In this document: piece by piece, positions 39,459-47,969 of the stretch | Numbering within the stretch: the first letter of the stretch is position 1 | Layout of the letters: the number at the start of each line of letters is the position of its first letter | Origin: Fibrobacter sp. | Lineage (GTDB): Bacteria; Fibrobacterota; Chitinivibrionia; Chitinivibrionales; Chitinispirillaceae | Direction of reading: 5' to 3' | DNA length: 62,662 nt | Assembly (NCBI GenBank): GCA_012728995.1 | Contig: JAAYEB010000260.1 | Span: 1-62,662 of the forward strand | Position numbers and translations under genes: made by a program | The notes under the pieces: generated by a model | What the model was told of the DNA's origin: nothing | The model's database searches: none | What the model saw: the letters and a program-made list of their open reading frames with translations, nothing else

Positions 39459-40978
39459 TGTTCAAGCAGCTCCGTTTCCATTTCTTTAGCTAAAGGAATT
39501 TCCAGAATAATACAGGTACCTTTTTGTGGTTCACTTGTAATATCAATTCTTCCATTGCTTTTTTCCATTATCTTATGACATATTGCCAATCCCATTCCTG
39601 TCCCATGGCCCACAATTTTTGTTGTAAAGAAAGGATCAAAAACTTTCGGTAATTTGTCGGATTCAATTCCGGGTCCATTATCACTGATTTGCAGCGCATA
39701 ATACTTTGAAGGCGACCGGGATTTAACAGGGGATATCTCGACAGAAGTATTTTCCTGACAGAAATCGGTACAATTGGTCAATATATTAACAAACACCTGT
39801 TCAAGCCTGTTTGCATCAGCACAAACCCACACAGTTTCAGGTATATTATTGGTTACCGCTATACCAGCTTTTGACATTTTAGAATTTGTCAGTTTCAGGG
39901 CATCACTTATACAATCCCGGAGTATTACATTCTTTGGTAAGATTTCCCTCTCCTGTGCAAATTTCGACAAATTTTCTACAATATCCCTGCACCTTAATGC
40001 TTCTGCATTTATTATCTCAAGATACTGTTCCATCTCTTCGAACTCGATATTTTCCCTGTTTTTTATCCGGTCAGTCAAAACACTTGAAAAACCGAGAATC
40101 GCAGTCAGCGGGTTATTCATTTCGTGAGCAACACCCGAAGCAAGAGTGCCTATTGATGCTAATTGTGCAGACCGGTACAAATGTTTACGTGCAATTTTCT
40201 GTTCATCTTCCATACGCAATTTCCCGGTTATATCTTCCATTGCTATAACAACCGATAACCCCTTACCCATGCAACCGACATAAACAGCTTTCAGATTAAC
40301 AGTTATTGTCTCATTTGCATCAGGCTTTACAAGCTGAAAATTACGCTGCTGAACAGAAGGTATTTCCGAGATTATAAAGGAATTAAAAAAGTCTTCCAGT
40401 ATTCCATGATCTTCCTGCTTGAAAAGCGTAAAGATGGATTTGCCAATAATATCTTCCTTGGAAACATTGAATGTCTTACGAAAAAACTGATTGCAATCAC
40501 TGATATTCCTTTGAGAATCGATGGAAAGATAAAGATGCGGAAAATTTTCATAAAGGCTCTCATACCTTTTTTTTGATTGAGAAAGTTCATGATGAAGTCT
40601 TCTGATCCTAAGATGAGATTTGATACGCGCCAGGAGTTCCTCTCCGGAGAACGGCTTTGTGATGTAATCATCGGCAAACTCCAGACCTGCAACTTTATCC
40701 TCATCTGCAGCTAAAGCAGTAACAAGAATTACAGGTAAAAATTCATTTCCAGAGATTGTTTTTATTCTTTTCGCAACCTTGAATCCGTTCATATCGGGCA
40801 TTACAATATCCAGCAGCACCAGATCAACGCTATGGCTTTCTATAATCCTGAGAGCCTTTTGACCGCTATTGGCAATTATACTGTCGAAACCGGATTCCTC
40901 AAGCAAATTACTGATAAAAATCGAAGTATGATAATTATCATCTACAATAAGGATCTTTTCATTTTTCGAACAACACAT
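39455..40978 (-). CDS. Receiver-PAS-histidine kinase (cytoplasmic sensor)
   Basis: 507 residues with no membrane segment. Order: receiver (phosphoacceptor D57 in LVLLDIVMPDMNG), PAS domain (about 150-260; YLSIDSQRNISDCNQFF), HisKA with phosphoacceptor His in GVAHEMNNPLTAILGF, and an HATPase domain with NRLEQVFVNILTNCTDF, SDNGPGIESDKLPKVFDPFFTTK and GTGMGLAICHKIME. The start overlaps the rdgB end by 20 bases and has GGAG 7 bases upstream. The N-terminal receiver means it can itself be a phosphorelay target. It pairs with the NtrC-type regulator downstream. Confidence 0.93.
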   Translation of the reverse strand: MCCSKNEKILIVDDNYHTSIFISNLLEESGFDSIIANSGQKALRIIESHSVDLVLLDIVMPDMNGFKVAKRIKTISGNEFLPVILVTALAADEDKVAGLEFADDYITKPFSGEELLARIKSHLRIRRLHHELSQSKKRYESLYENFPHLYLSIDSQRNISDCNQFFRKTFNVSKEDIIGKSIFTLFKQEDHGILEDFFNSFIISEIPSVQQRNFQLVKPDANETITVNLKAVYVGCMGKGLSVVIAMEDITGKLRMEDEQKIARKHLYRSAQLASIGTLASGVAHEMNNPLTAILGFSSVLTDRIKNRENIEFEEMEQYLEIINAEALRCRDIVENLSKFAQEREILPKNVILRDCISDALKLTNSKMSKAGIAVTNNIPETVWVCADANRLEQVFVNILTNCTDFCQENTSVEISPVKSRSPSKYYALQISDNGPGIESDKLPKVFDPFFTTKIVGHGTGMGLAICHKIMEKSNGRIDITSEPQKGTCIILEIPLAKEMETELLEQ

Positions 40979-41558
40979 GCAGTTTCTCCCGTAATGAATT
41001 GAGAGCTTTTGCCCTGTGACTTATAATATTTTTCTCTCCTTGTCCGATCTGAGCGAATGTTTTAGTAAACCCTTTTGGTATAAAAAGAGGATCATAACCG
41101 AATCCGCCACTACCTTCAGACCCGAATGCAATTGTACCTTCACAACAGCCTTCTGCTGTAATGTATGTATTTGTTTCAGTCTTGATTACAATGACACATC
41201 TGAAACGGGCGGAACGTTTCTTTGGAGGTACACCAGAAAGCATTTTTAGCAGTTTGTTATTATTGTCAATATCGGAATGTTCGCCTGCATATCTTGCACT
41301 TCTAACCCCTGGCTCTCCATTAAGAGCATCTACTTCCAGCCCGGAATCATCAGCAAGTGTCCAGATAGAAGTTTTTGAAAAAACCCAGTCTGCTTTTATA
41401 CACGCATTCTCAAAAAATGTATTCCCAGTTTCAGGAATCTGTGGCACAGGATCCCATATGTCATGCAATGATGACAATTGAAGAGGAAAATCTTTCAGTA
41501 TTTCTTCTATTTCCCCGAATTTTCCTTTGTTGGCAGTAGCTACGATTAATTGCTTCAA
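40959..41558 (-). CDS. rdgB: XTP/dITP pyrophosphatase RdgB (HAM1 family)
   Basis: 199 residues from a TTG start with GGGGGAG 6 bases upstream. Family motifs: IVATANKGKFGEIEEIL, LADDSGLEVDALNGEPGVRSARYAG, GYDPLFIPKG, TFAQIGQGEKNIISHRAKAL. It removes non-canonical purine triphosphates to protect DNA. It lies 21 bases after leuS and overlaps the kinase gene, so it belongs to the same leftward chain. Confidence 0.95.
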   Translation of the reverse strand: MKQLIVATANKGKFGEIEEILKDFPLQLSSLHDIWDPVPQIPETGNTFFENACIKADWVFSKTSIWTLADDSGLEVDALNGEPGVRSARYAGEHSDIDNNNKLLKMLSGVPPKKRSARFRCVIVIKTETNTYITAEGCCEGTIAFGSEGSGGFGYDPLFIPKGFTKTFAQIGQGEKNIISHRAKALNSLREKLHVLFEK

Positions 41559-41579
41559 AAAAGACTCCCCCAGTTCATA

Positions 41580-44135
41580 TCACTTTGCCACAATATTCAC
41601 AAGTTTTCCAGGTATAACAATAATTTTCATGATCTCTTTTTCTGAAATGTAAAACTGCACTTTTTCTATGGCCAGAGCTTTTTGCTTAAGTTCTTCCTGC
41701 GAATCCTTACCAGAAGCCATAAACTCCCCCCTTAATTTTCCATTGACCTGCACAACAATAGTCTTTTGGTCTCTAACAAGTGCACTCCTGTCCACTTCCG
41801 GAAAGCTGCTTCTGAATATTGATTCTTTTTTCCCCATCAGTTCCCATAATTCTTCACTGATATGAGGAACAATCGGAGCTATTATTCTCAACAAGGACTC
41901 ACATGCTTCACGTATGACTGAGGATGCAGCAGATTCACGGTATTTTCTTATCGCATTAAGCAACTCCATGGCCCTTGCAATCGCTGTATTAAACTGCCAG
42001 TTATCCTCAATAGCCTTTTTTGATCGTTCGATTAATGTATGCACGATAAAACGGAATTCCTTGTCATCTTGCGACAAGTTGCCAATGTCAACAGAAGGTG
42101 AACTTTCTATATCTGGAATAAGTGAATTAAAAGTATCCCATAAACGATTCAGAAAACGATTTACACCCTGCACACCTTCCTCACTCCAGATCTGATCACG
42201 ATCCGGAGGATTATCAGCCAATACATACATACGCATAGTATCTGCGCCATATTTTTCAATAATAGTTTCGGGACTGACTACATTGAGTTTTGTTTTACTC
42301 ATTTTTGTGATATCGGATTGAACCTTCTGACCACAAATGGTGCACATGCCATTCTCTACCTGGTCTTCACGAATCCATTTATCCTTTTCACAATAATAAG
42401 CAGTTTTGCATATCATTCCCTGACAGAACAGCTTTTTTACAGGTTCTTCAAATGAGATTAAACCTAAATCATGCAGGACCTGAGCAAAAAAGCGCACATA
42501 GATAAGATGCATGGTAGCATGTTCGATTCCACCAATATATGTATCAACCGGACACCAATACCCGACTGCTTTATTATCAAAAGGAGCATTTTCCTCCCTG
42601 GCAGAAGTGTACCTCAGATAATACCATGACGAATCTACAAATGTATCCATTGTATCCGGATCCCGATATGCCTTACCACCACATTGAGGACATTCGGTAT
42701 TAATAAACTCTTGACACTCCTTTAACGGACTATCCCCTTGCGGTTTAAACGATACATTGCGCGGAAGACGCACAGGGAGCTCATCTTCCGGAACTGGAAC
42801 CTCACCACATTTTTCACAATACACAACAGGAATGGGAGCTCCCCAGTAACGCTGCCGCGACAACAACCAGTCGCGAAGTCTGTATGTCACTGTACCCTCA
42901 CCATAATTCTTTTCCTTAAGCCACGAAATTATCTCCGCCATGGCTTCTCGGTTTTTCCTGCCTGTAAACTTACCTGAGTTAACCATAATACCATCATCTG
43001 TATATGCACAATCCATATCACTGGCATTCAAGCTCATATTTTCAGGATTAATAACTACTTTCACATCAAGATTATACTTTCTTGCAAATTCAAAATCGCG
43101 CTGATCATGTGCCGGAACAGCCATTACAACACCTGTTCCATAATTCATAAGCACAAAATTTGAAACATACAGAGGAACTCTATCCCCGTTTACAGGATTA
43201 ATAACATACTTTCCTGTAAACACGCCCTCTTTTTCCCTGTTCAGCATTTCAATCTCTGAAGTACCCAGTAAGCGCATCATCTTGACTGTACTCATGATAT
43301 TTTCTTTATCCGGATTGTTCTCTATCAGCTTTTCAATTATTGGATGTTGAGATGCCATGGAAATAAAAGTTACACCAAAGAGAGTATCTGGACGAGTTGT
43401 AAAAACCTGTAAGACCTCTTCTGAATTTTCAATTTTAAAATTAACCAGAGCCCCTTCCGAGCGCCCGATCCACTCTTTTTGCATTTTTAATACCCTTTCG
43501 GGCCATTGCTCAAGGTATTTGTGGTTATCAAGCAGTTTGCCGGCATACTTGCTCATCAAAAAGAACCACTGCTCCAGATCTCTCTGCTGAACTTCAGTTC
43601 CGCATCTTTCACACCTCCCATCGTGCACCTGTTCATTTGCAAGTACGGTTTTGTCATTCGGGCACCAGTTTACAGGTGCTTTCTTTTTCCTGGCCAGCCC
43701 GGCTTTGTAAAACTGTAAAAACAGCCATTGTGTCCAGCGATAATAGTCTTCATCCGATGTGGCTATCTCTCTTGCCCAATCAAATCCCCATCCGGCACGT
43801 TTCATCTGTGAACGCATTCTGTCTATATTTATTTTAATATTATCATCAGGATGAACCTTTTCACGGATAGCTGCATTTTCTGCAGGGAGACCAAACGAAT
43901 CCCAACCAATCGGAGAAAGCACATTATAACCCTGCATCAGAGAGATTCTTACTACAACATCACCTATTGTATAGTTCATAACATGTCCCATGTGCAGCGC
44001 ACCCGAAGGATATGGGAACATGCTCAGTACATATTTTTTGGGTTTTGAATTATTGATTTCTGCAGAGAACAATTTCTGATCTTCCCAAAACCGCTGCCAC
44101 TTTGGTTCAATTTCTGATGGTATGTAATTTTTCAC
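41580..44135 (-). CDS. leuS: Leucyl-tRNA synthetase
   Basis: The frame opens at ATG 44159, but GTG 44135 has GGAG 5 bases upstream and aligns with the usual N-terminus (KNYIPSEIEPKWQRFW), so I prefer it (851 residues). Class I signature MFPYPSGALHMGHVMNYTIGD (HMGH), editing domain with TTRPDTLFGVTF, CxxC zinc pairs (CERCG; CEKCG; CPQCGG; CTICGQ) and the KMSKTK form of KMSKS (here ITKMSKTKLNVVSP). It charges tRNA-Leu. The KMSKT ending is a mild variant. It follows the UDP-glucuronate decarboxylase gene by about 27 bases. Confidence 0.95.
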   Translation of the reverse strand: MKNYIPSEIEPKWQRFWEDQKLFSAEINNSKPKKYVLSMFPYPSGALHMGHVMNYTIGDVVVRISLMQGYNVLSPIGWDSFGLPAENAAIREKVHPDDNIKINIDRMRSQMKRAGWGFDWAREIATSDEDYYRWTQWLFLQFYKAGLARKKKAPVNWCPNDKTVLANEQVHDGRCERCGTEVQQRDLEQWFFLMSKYAGKLLDNHKYLEQWPERVLKMQKEWIGRSEGALVNFKIENSEEVLQVFTTRPDTLFGVTFISMASQHPIIEKLIENNPDKENIMSTVKMMRLLGTSEIEMLNREKEGVFTGKYVINPVNGDRVPLYVSNFVLMNYGTGVVMAVPAHDQRDFEFARKYNLDVKVVINPENMSLNASDMDCAYTDDGIMVNSGKFTGRKNREAMAEIISWLKEKNYGEGTVTYRLRDWLLSRQRYWGAPIPVVYCEKCGEVPVPEDELPVRLPRNVSFKPQGDSPLKECQEFINTECPQCGGKAYRDPDTMDTFVDSSWYYLRYTSAREENAPFDNKAVGYWCPVDTYIGGIEHATMHLIYVRFFAQVLHDLGLISFEEPVKKLFCQGMICKTAYYCEKDKWIREDQVENGMCTICGQKVQSDITKMSKTKLNVVSPETIIEKYGADTMRMYVLADNPPDRDQIWSEEGVQGVNRFLNRLWDTFNSLIPDIESSPSVDIGNLSQDDKEFRFIVHTLIERSKKAIEDNWQFNTAIARAMELLNAIRKYRESAASSVIREACESLLRIIAPIVPHISEELWELMGKKESIFRSSFPEVDRSALVRDQKTIVVQVNGKLRGEFMASGKDSQEELKQKALAIEKVQFYISEKEIMKIIVIPGKLVNIVAK

Positions 44136-44162
44136 ATAAACTCCGTTGTTAATTTTCAATTC

Positions 44163-45104
44163 TTAACAATCATTATTATCCCTGAAATAAGCGATAGTCT
44201 TTTCAAGTCCTTCTTTTAACTCAACAGCAGGTTCCCAGTTCAGAGCCTGTTTTGCAAGTGATATATCCGGCTGGCGCTGTCTTGGGTCATCTGAAGGAAG
44301 AGGCTGATAAATGACTTCAGATGAACTGTTTGTTAATTTAATGACCAGATCTGCCAGTTCCTTTATTGTAAACTCACTAGGATTACCTATATTAACTGGC
44401 CCATAAAAATTTTCCTTGTTCATCAGTCGTATCATTCCCTCTATCAAATCATCAACATAGCAAAATGAACGTGTCTGATTTCCATCACCATAAACTGTTA
44501 TATCATTACCCTTCAGAGCCTGAACAATGAAATTCGATACCACCCTCCCATCATTGGGATGCATCCTTGGACCATAAGTATTAAATATTCGCATTACCCT
44601 GATATCCACATTATTCATCCGGTGATAATCAAAAAACAGTGTCTCTGCAACCCGCTTTCCTTCATCGTAACAGGAACGTATACCAATCGGGTTAACATGC
44701 CCCCAATAGCCTTCAGGCTGAGGATGAACTATCGGATCACCATATATTTCAGATGTAGACGCCTGCAATATTCTTGCTTTTACACGCTTTGCAAGCCCTA
44801 ACATGTTAATCGCACCCATAACGCTGGTTTTAATTGTTTTAACAGCATTATACTGATAATGTACAGGTGAAGCCGGACATGCCAGATTGTATATCTGATC
44901 AACTTCAAGAAAAACCGGAAATGTAATATCATGGCGAAGCAGTTCGAAATTACGGTAATCCATCAAGTGTTCTACATTACGTTTATTTCCTGTAAAATAG
45001 TTGTCAAGACAGATAACATCATGCTGTGCATGAACCAGTTTTTCACACAAGTGTGAACCAAGAAAACCAGCACCACCTGTAACCAGAATCCGTAACCGTT
45101 TCAT
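44163..45104 (-). CDS. UDP-glucuronate decarboxylase (UDP-xylose synthase type SDR)
   Basis: The frame opens at 45140 inside the kinase gene, but ATG 45104 has AAGGAG 6 bases upstream, so I start there (313 residues). NAD-binding [16 protein letters not shown], then [20 protein letters not shown], the catalytic YDEGKRVAE (YxxxK), [21 protein letters not shown] and [15 protein letters not shown]. These motifs separate UXS from dTDP-glucose dehydratases. It makes UDP-xylose from UDP-glucuronate for surface glycans. It lies between a sugar kinase and leuS. Confidence 0.9.
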   Translation of the reverse strand: MKRLRILVTGGAGFLGSHLCEKLVHAQHDVICLDNYFTGNKRNVEHLMDYRNFELLRHDITFPVFLEVDQIYNLACPASPVHYQYNAVKTIKTSVMGAINMLGLAKRVKARILQASTSEIYGDPIVHPQPEGYWGHVNPIGIRSCYDEGKRVAETLFFDYHRMNNVDIRVMRIFNTYGPRMHPNDGRVVSNFIVQALKGNDITVYGDGNQTRSFCYVDDLIEGMIRLMNKENFYGPVNIGNPSEFTIKELADLVIKLTNSSSEVIYQPLPSDDPRQRQPDISLAKQALNWEPAVELKEGLEKTIAYFRDNNDC

Positions 45105-45117
45105 TTTTTCTCCTTGC

Positions 45118-46047
45118 CTAAACAGCAGTAATCTGCACATCCTCCATTAATTGCCATACTTCATTTCTGGTAATTTCACCCGGTCCTTCATGCATTGCAT
45201 TCGAAGTACCGCATGCTACAGCCATTCTACACATTTCAGAAAATGAAAATTTTCTATATTTAGAAACAAGCAATCCCCCAACAAGTGCATCACCACATCC
45301 AACAGTATCAACAGTTTTTATCTGCGGTGCGCAACAAAGCAAACACTCATTTTCATGTAATGCGATCAATCCATCGGCGCCAAGCGATATAAACACATAT
45401 TTTATACCTGCATCAATGAGACGCTTCCCCTTTAACGCAATATGATGCACACCTTGTATCTGCTCATCAAAATAGTTTTCCAGTTCTGCAAGATTCGGCT
45501 TTATCATCACTGGTTTTGCCCTTACTCCAAACTTCAATGCATCATCCCTGCAATCCAGAAGAGTTGTATTACATTTATCATTGCATATTTTCAGCATCTG
45601 ACTGTAAATGTCCGATTCGAAACCCTGCGGTATACTTCCAGAAAAACACCACATATCATCTTTTGATGTCAATTGGCCAAAAAATTGCATGAATTCAATC
45701 TGAATTCTCATTGGCAGAGTTAAACCTTTACTGCTGATATGAGAAATGAATCCAGAATTTTTTTCTATAACAGTTGTGTTTACCCTTGAATTACCCGGGA
45801 TACTGAAAAAATGGCAACCAATCTGCATTAAATTAAGGTAATCAGTAATTCGCTTGAAATCATACTCTGGTGTCAAGCCTACCACACACACATCCTCGCC
45901 AAGCGTTTTAACCACTTTGGCAACGTTTATTCCCTTGCCTGCCGGAACAGAAAAATGCGGTATATCGGTATATGTCTGGCCAGACCTGAATTCATCTATT
46001 TTATATATAACATCAATTGCAGGATTCAGCACGGAGCAAAAAATCAA
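45118..46047 (-). CDS. PfkB-family hexose-phosphate kinase (1-phosphofructokinase-like)
   Basis: 309 residues from TTG 46047 with GGGGAG 8 bases upstream. The pattern of the FruK/LacC branch is present: [66 protein letters not shown] and the catalytic [13 protein letters not shown]. It phosphorylates a sugar phosphate such as fructose 1-phosphate or tagatose 6-phosphate; no PTS gene is nearby to pick one. The start overlaps the stop of a 43-residue membrane peptide. Confidence 0.85.
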   Translation of the reverse strand: MIFCSVLNPAIDVIYKIDEFRSGQTYTDIPHFSVPAGKGINVAKVVKTLGEDVCVVGLTPEYDFKRITDYLNLMQIGCHFFSIPGNSRVNTTVIEKNSGFISHISSKGLTLPMRIQIEFMQFFGQLTSKDDMWCFSGSIPQGFESDIYSQMLKICNDKCNTTLLDCRDDALKFGVRAKPVMIKPNLAELENYFDEQIQGVHHIALKGKRLIDAGIKYVFISLGADGLIALHENECLLCCAPQIKTVDTVGCGDALVGGLLVSKYRKFSFSEMCRMAVACGTSNAMHEGPGEITRNEVWQLMEDVQITAV

Positions 46048-46175
46048 GGAGTCATCTCCCCACTCATCAAAATGAAAAGAATATTCATTGCCTTAACCAG
46101 CATTATTGCCAGAATAATAACAACAACAACCTGTGCAATCCACAGAATTCGGTTGATTAATTTGAAACGATTCAT
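46044..46175 (-). CDS. Small single-pass membrane peptide (43 residues)
   Basis: ATG 46175 to TGA 46044. The sequence begins MNRFKLINRILW, runs through a strongly hydrophobic Val/Ile/Leu stretch (about residues 11-37) and ends MSGEMTP. Basic N-terminus plus one helix fits an inner-membrane peptide with N-in topology. The stop overlaps the TTG start of the kinase (TTGA), and the kinase ribosome binding site lies inside this frame, so coupling is likely. No strong ribosome binding site is seen before its own ATG. I recognise no family. Confidence 0.5.
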   Translation of the reverse strand: MNRFKLINRILWIAQVVVVIILAIMLVKAMNILFILMSGEMTP

Positions 46176-46253
46176 GAAAGTACACAATAAAAGGTAAAAA
46201 TACAATAGTATATAGGAATAAGCACGAAAAAATGTGAGGATTGAGAAATGAAC

Positions 46254-46279
46254 AAAGAAAATCCGCCCCGGCAGGCGGA
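46254..46279 (-). terminator. Rho-independent terminator after the sigma/anti-sigma operon
   Basis: TCCGCC (46262-46267) and GGCGGA (46274-46279) with loop CCGGCA; leftward it is followed by TTTTCTTTG. It lies 58 bases after the anti-sigma stop and separates that transcript from the 46175-38088 chain. Confidence 0.65.
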
Positions 46280-46336
46280 AAATTTATCAGGACTTGAACT
46301 AAAAACAGTAGCAGCTTCCGAAACAGAATGTATCAG

Positions 46337-46876
46337 TTATTTATTCTTTAGATCAACAGGAATCACTCCATTTTGATCAAGATTACCTCTGTTTTTGGAA
46401 AAAAATCTGTTTGTGTCGTTCAGACTGTCGGAGTCATTTATAATTGCAGTATTATCATTTTGCTTTTGAGAATTATTTGTGCTGTCAAACAATTCGTTTT
46501 CCAGAACAACATTAAGATTACTCTGTTTAGATTGCTCTGTATTCATTGCAAAATAACCAACGACAACAAATCCAACGACAAAAAAAGTGAGAGAATAGAT
46601 AGTTTTTTTCAGGAAAACAGGCATATTACCTAGTCCTGTAACCTTTTTGCGGGCATCAGAACAAACTCTCAGGATCTCTTTATCCACATCTTTTGATGGC
46701 ACTTCACCCAGCACATCGCATGTAAAGAATCTTTCCTGCTCCCTTCGGTAAGAATCGAACTCTTCCCGACACTCATCACAAATGCTCATGTGCGACTCAA
46801 AGCTCTTCTTCTCTTTCTCTGAGAGTTCACCCGAGCTGTACAATAATACTGTTTCTTCCAAATTACTGCACGCCAT
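46337..46876 (-). CDS. Zinc-finger (zf-HC2) anti-sigma factor
   Basis: The frame opens at TTG 46879, but ATG 46876 sits 5 bases after GGGGG and is preferred (179 residues). Residues about 1-65 are a ZAS-like domain with HMSICDEC (HxxxCxxC). A membrane helix (about 88-108, LTFFVVGFVVVGYF) follows, and the last 70 residues, rich in Asn, Asp and Ser, are probably periplasmic. It should hold the ECF sigma factor at the membrane until a signal arrives. The start overlaps the sigma gene by 14 bases. Confidence 0.85.
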   Translation of the reverse strand: MACSNLEETVLLYSSGELSEKEKKSFESHMSICDECREEFDSYRREQERFFTCDVLGEVPSKDVDKEILRVCSDARKKVTGLGNMPVFLKKTIYSLTFFVVGFVVVGYFAMNTEQSKQSNLNVVLENELFDSTNNSQKQNDNTAIINDSDSLNDTNRFFSKNRGNLDQNGVIPVDLKNK

Positions 46877-47432
46877 CAATCCCCCTTTTCTTCAGTTCTT
46901 TACGAATGTTTTTCAATGCCAATCTCATTCTTCCTAAAGCTGTATTTATAGGACAATCCATAATTTTTGCGATCTCTTTAAATGGTACTCCACCCAGTTC
47001 CCTCAGTAAAAAAACTTCACGCTGCAACGGATCCAGAGTCTCAACTGCTTCATTAATCAAAGCGCGTAAGTTCTGATCAGATAACTGTTGATCAGGAGCA
47101 TCAATCTTACTGCCTACTGCAGTTTCTGCATCAGATTTGTGTTCAGTTTCAACCTTTGCATGTCTGAAAAAATCAATAGTCCGTTTATGAGCTATTCCAA
47201 ACAACCAACTAAGAAAACTCCTGGACCTGTCAAATTGATCAGCATTTCTCAATGCTGCAAGAAAAGTTTCCTGAAGCAAATCTTCAGCAATCTCCCGGTC
47301 ACCTGTCATCCTTACAAGAAATCCAAACACCCGGTTCTTATACTTATCATAGAGCCCGGAAAATCCCTGAGGATCTCCTTTTAACCAAAGATCAAACAGA
47401 TGTTGATCATCACTTGTCTGATTCTGTTGCAT
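46863..47432 (-). CDS. ECF-type RNA polymerase sigma factor
   Basis: 189 residues. Region 2 shows GDREIAEDLLQETFLAALRNADQFDRSRSFLSWLFGIAHKRTIDFFR; region 4 shows LDPLQREVFLLRELGGVPFKEIAKIMDCPINTALGRMRLAL. There is no region 3, as is normal for ECF factors. It is followed by its likely anti-sigma factor. Targets are unknown; I saw no pair of matching promoter motifs that would show autoregulation. Confidence 0.93.
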   Translation of the reverse strand: MQQNQTSDDQHLFDLWLKGDPQGFSGLYDKYKNRVFGFLVRMTGDREIAEDLLQETFLAALRNADQFDRSRSFLSWLFGIAHKRTIDFFRHAKVETEHKSDAETAVGSKIDAPDQQLSDQNLRALINEAVETLDPLQREVFLLRELGGVPFKEIAKIMDCPINTALGRMRLALKNIRKELKKRGIDGVQ

Positions 47433-47969
47433 ATAATACGTCTTCTCTGAATATGTTATTGTTAAAAGTATAATTTTTTTTCAATTTTTTCTTCTGAACC
47501 ATAATTGCTGCTGAAAACCATTACATTCTCCCTTAATATTAATAATCCTCGCCAGAATGAGAACAATTCTTTTCTGAAACCAGGATGAAACACAGTGAGA
47601 ATTACTAACATAATATCCGTATACCTTTTAAATAATTGGCATACACTTCTTTAACAGTCGCCAGCGAACCTGCATCCAGAGCACAAGAAAGAAACATTAC
47701 TATGCAGATAATATACAAAATTGGTTAAACACCAGACACTATAATTAACCATAAATGGAAACGACCAGGTTTAACGGCAGATAGGAGAGCAACACCAGGC
47801 GCACAGAAACGGTTTTATTTGTGTATGTGTTAACTAAACCAAACACCCTTGGCCGCTCAGGTATCCAGGCCATGAAACTAACAGTTTTCACATTCAGGCA
47901 TATAAACTTTATAAGGCAAAAATCAAGCCCTTACAAAATTACCAGTAACGATTTAACCTGAAAGTTCAT
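47433..47969. other. 537-base intergenic region between the TPR gene and the sigma operon
   Basis: No credible ORF or RNA gene. It should hold the end of the leftward TPR transcript and the sigma operon promoter. A 7-bp inverted repeat (TGGTTAA 47722-47728, TTAACCA 47745-47751) is present. No T-run terminator or confident promoter was found. Confidence 0.5.

Noticed and set aside
47637-47660. TGGCAT-containing stretch as a sigma-54 promoter
   Set aside because: It lacks the GC dinucleotide at -12 and no suitable gene lies downstream.
47722-47751. 7-bp inverted repeat as a terminator of the TPR gene
   Set aside because: It lies over 200 bases past the stop and lacks a T-run; I list it only as part of the intergenic description.
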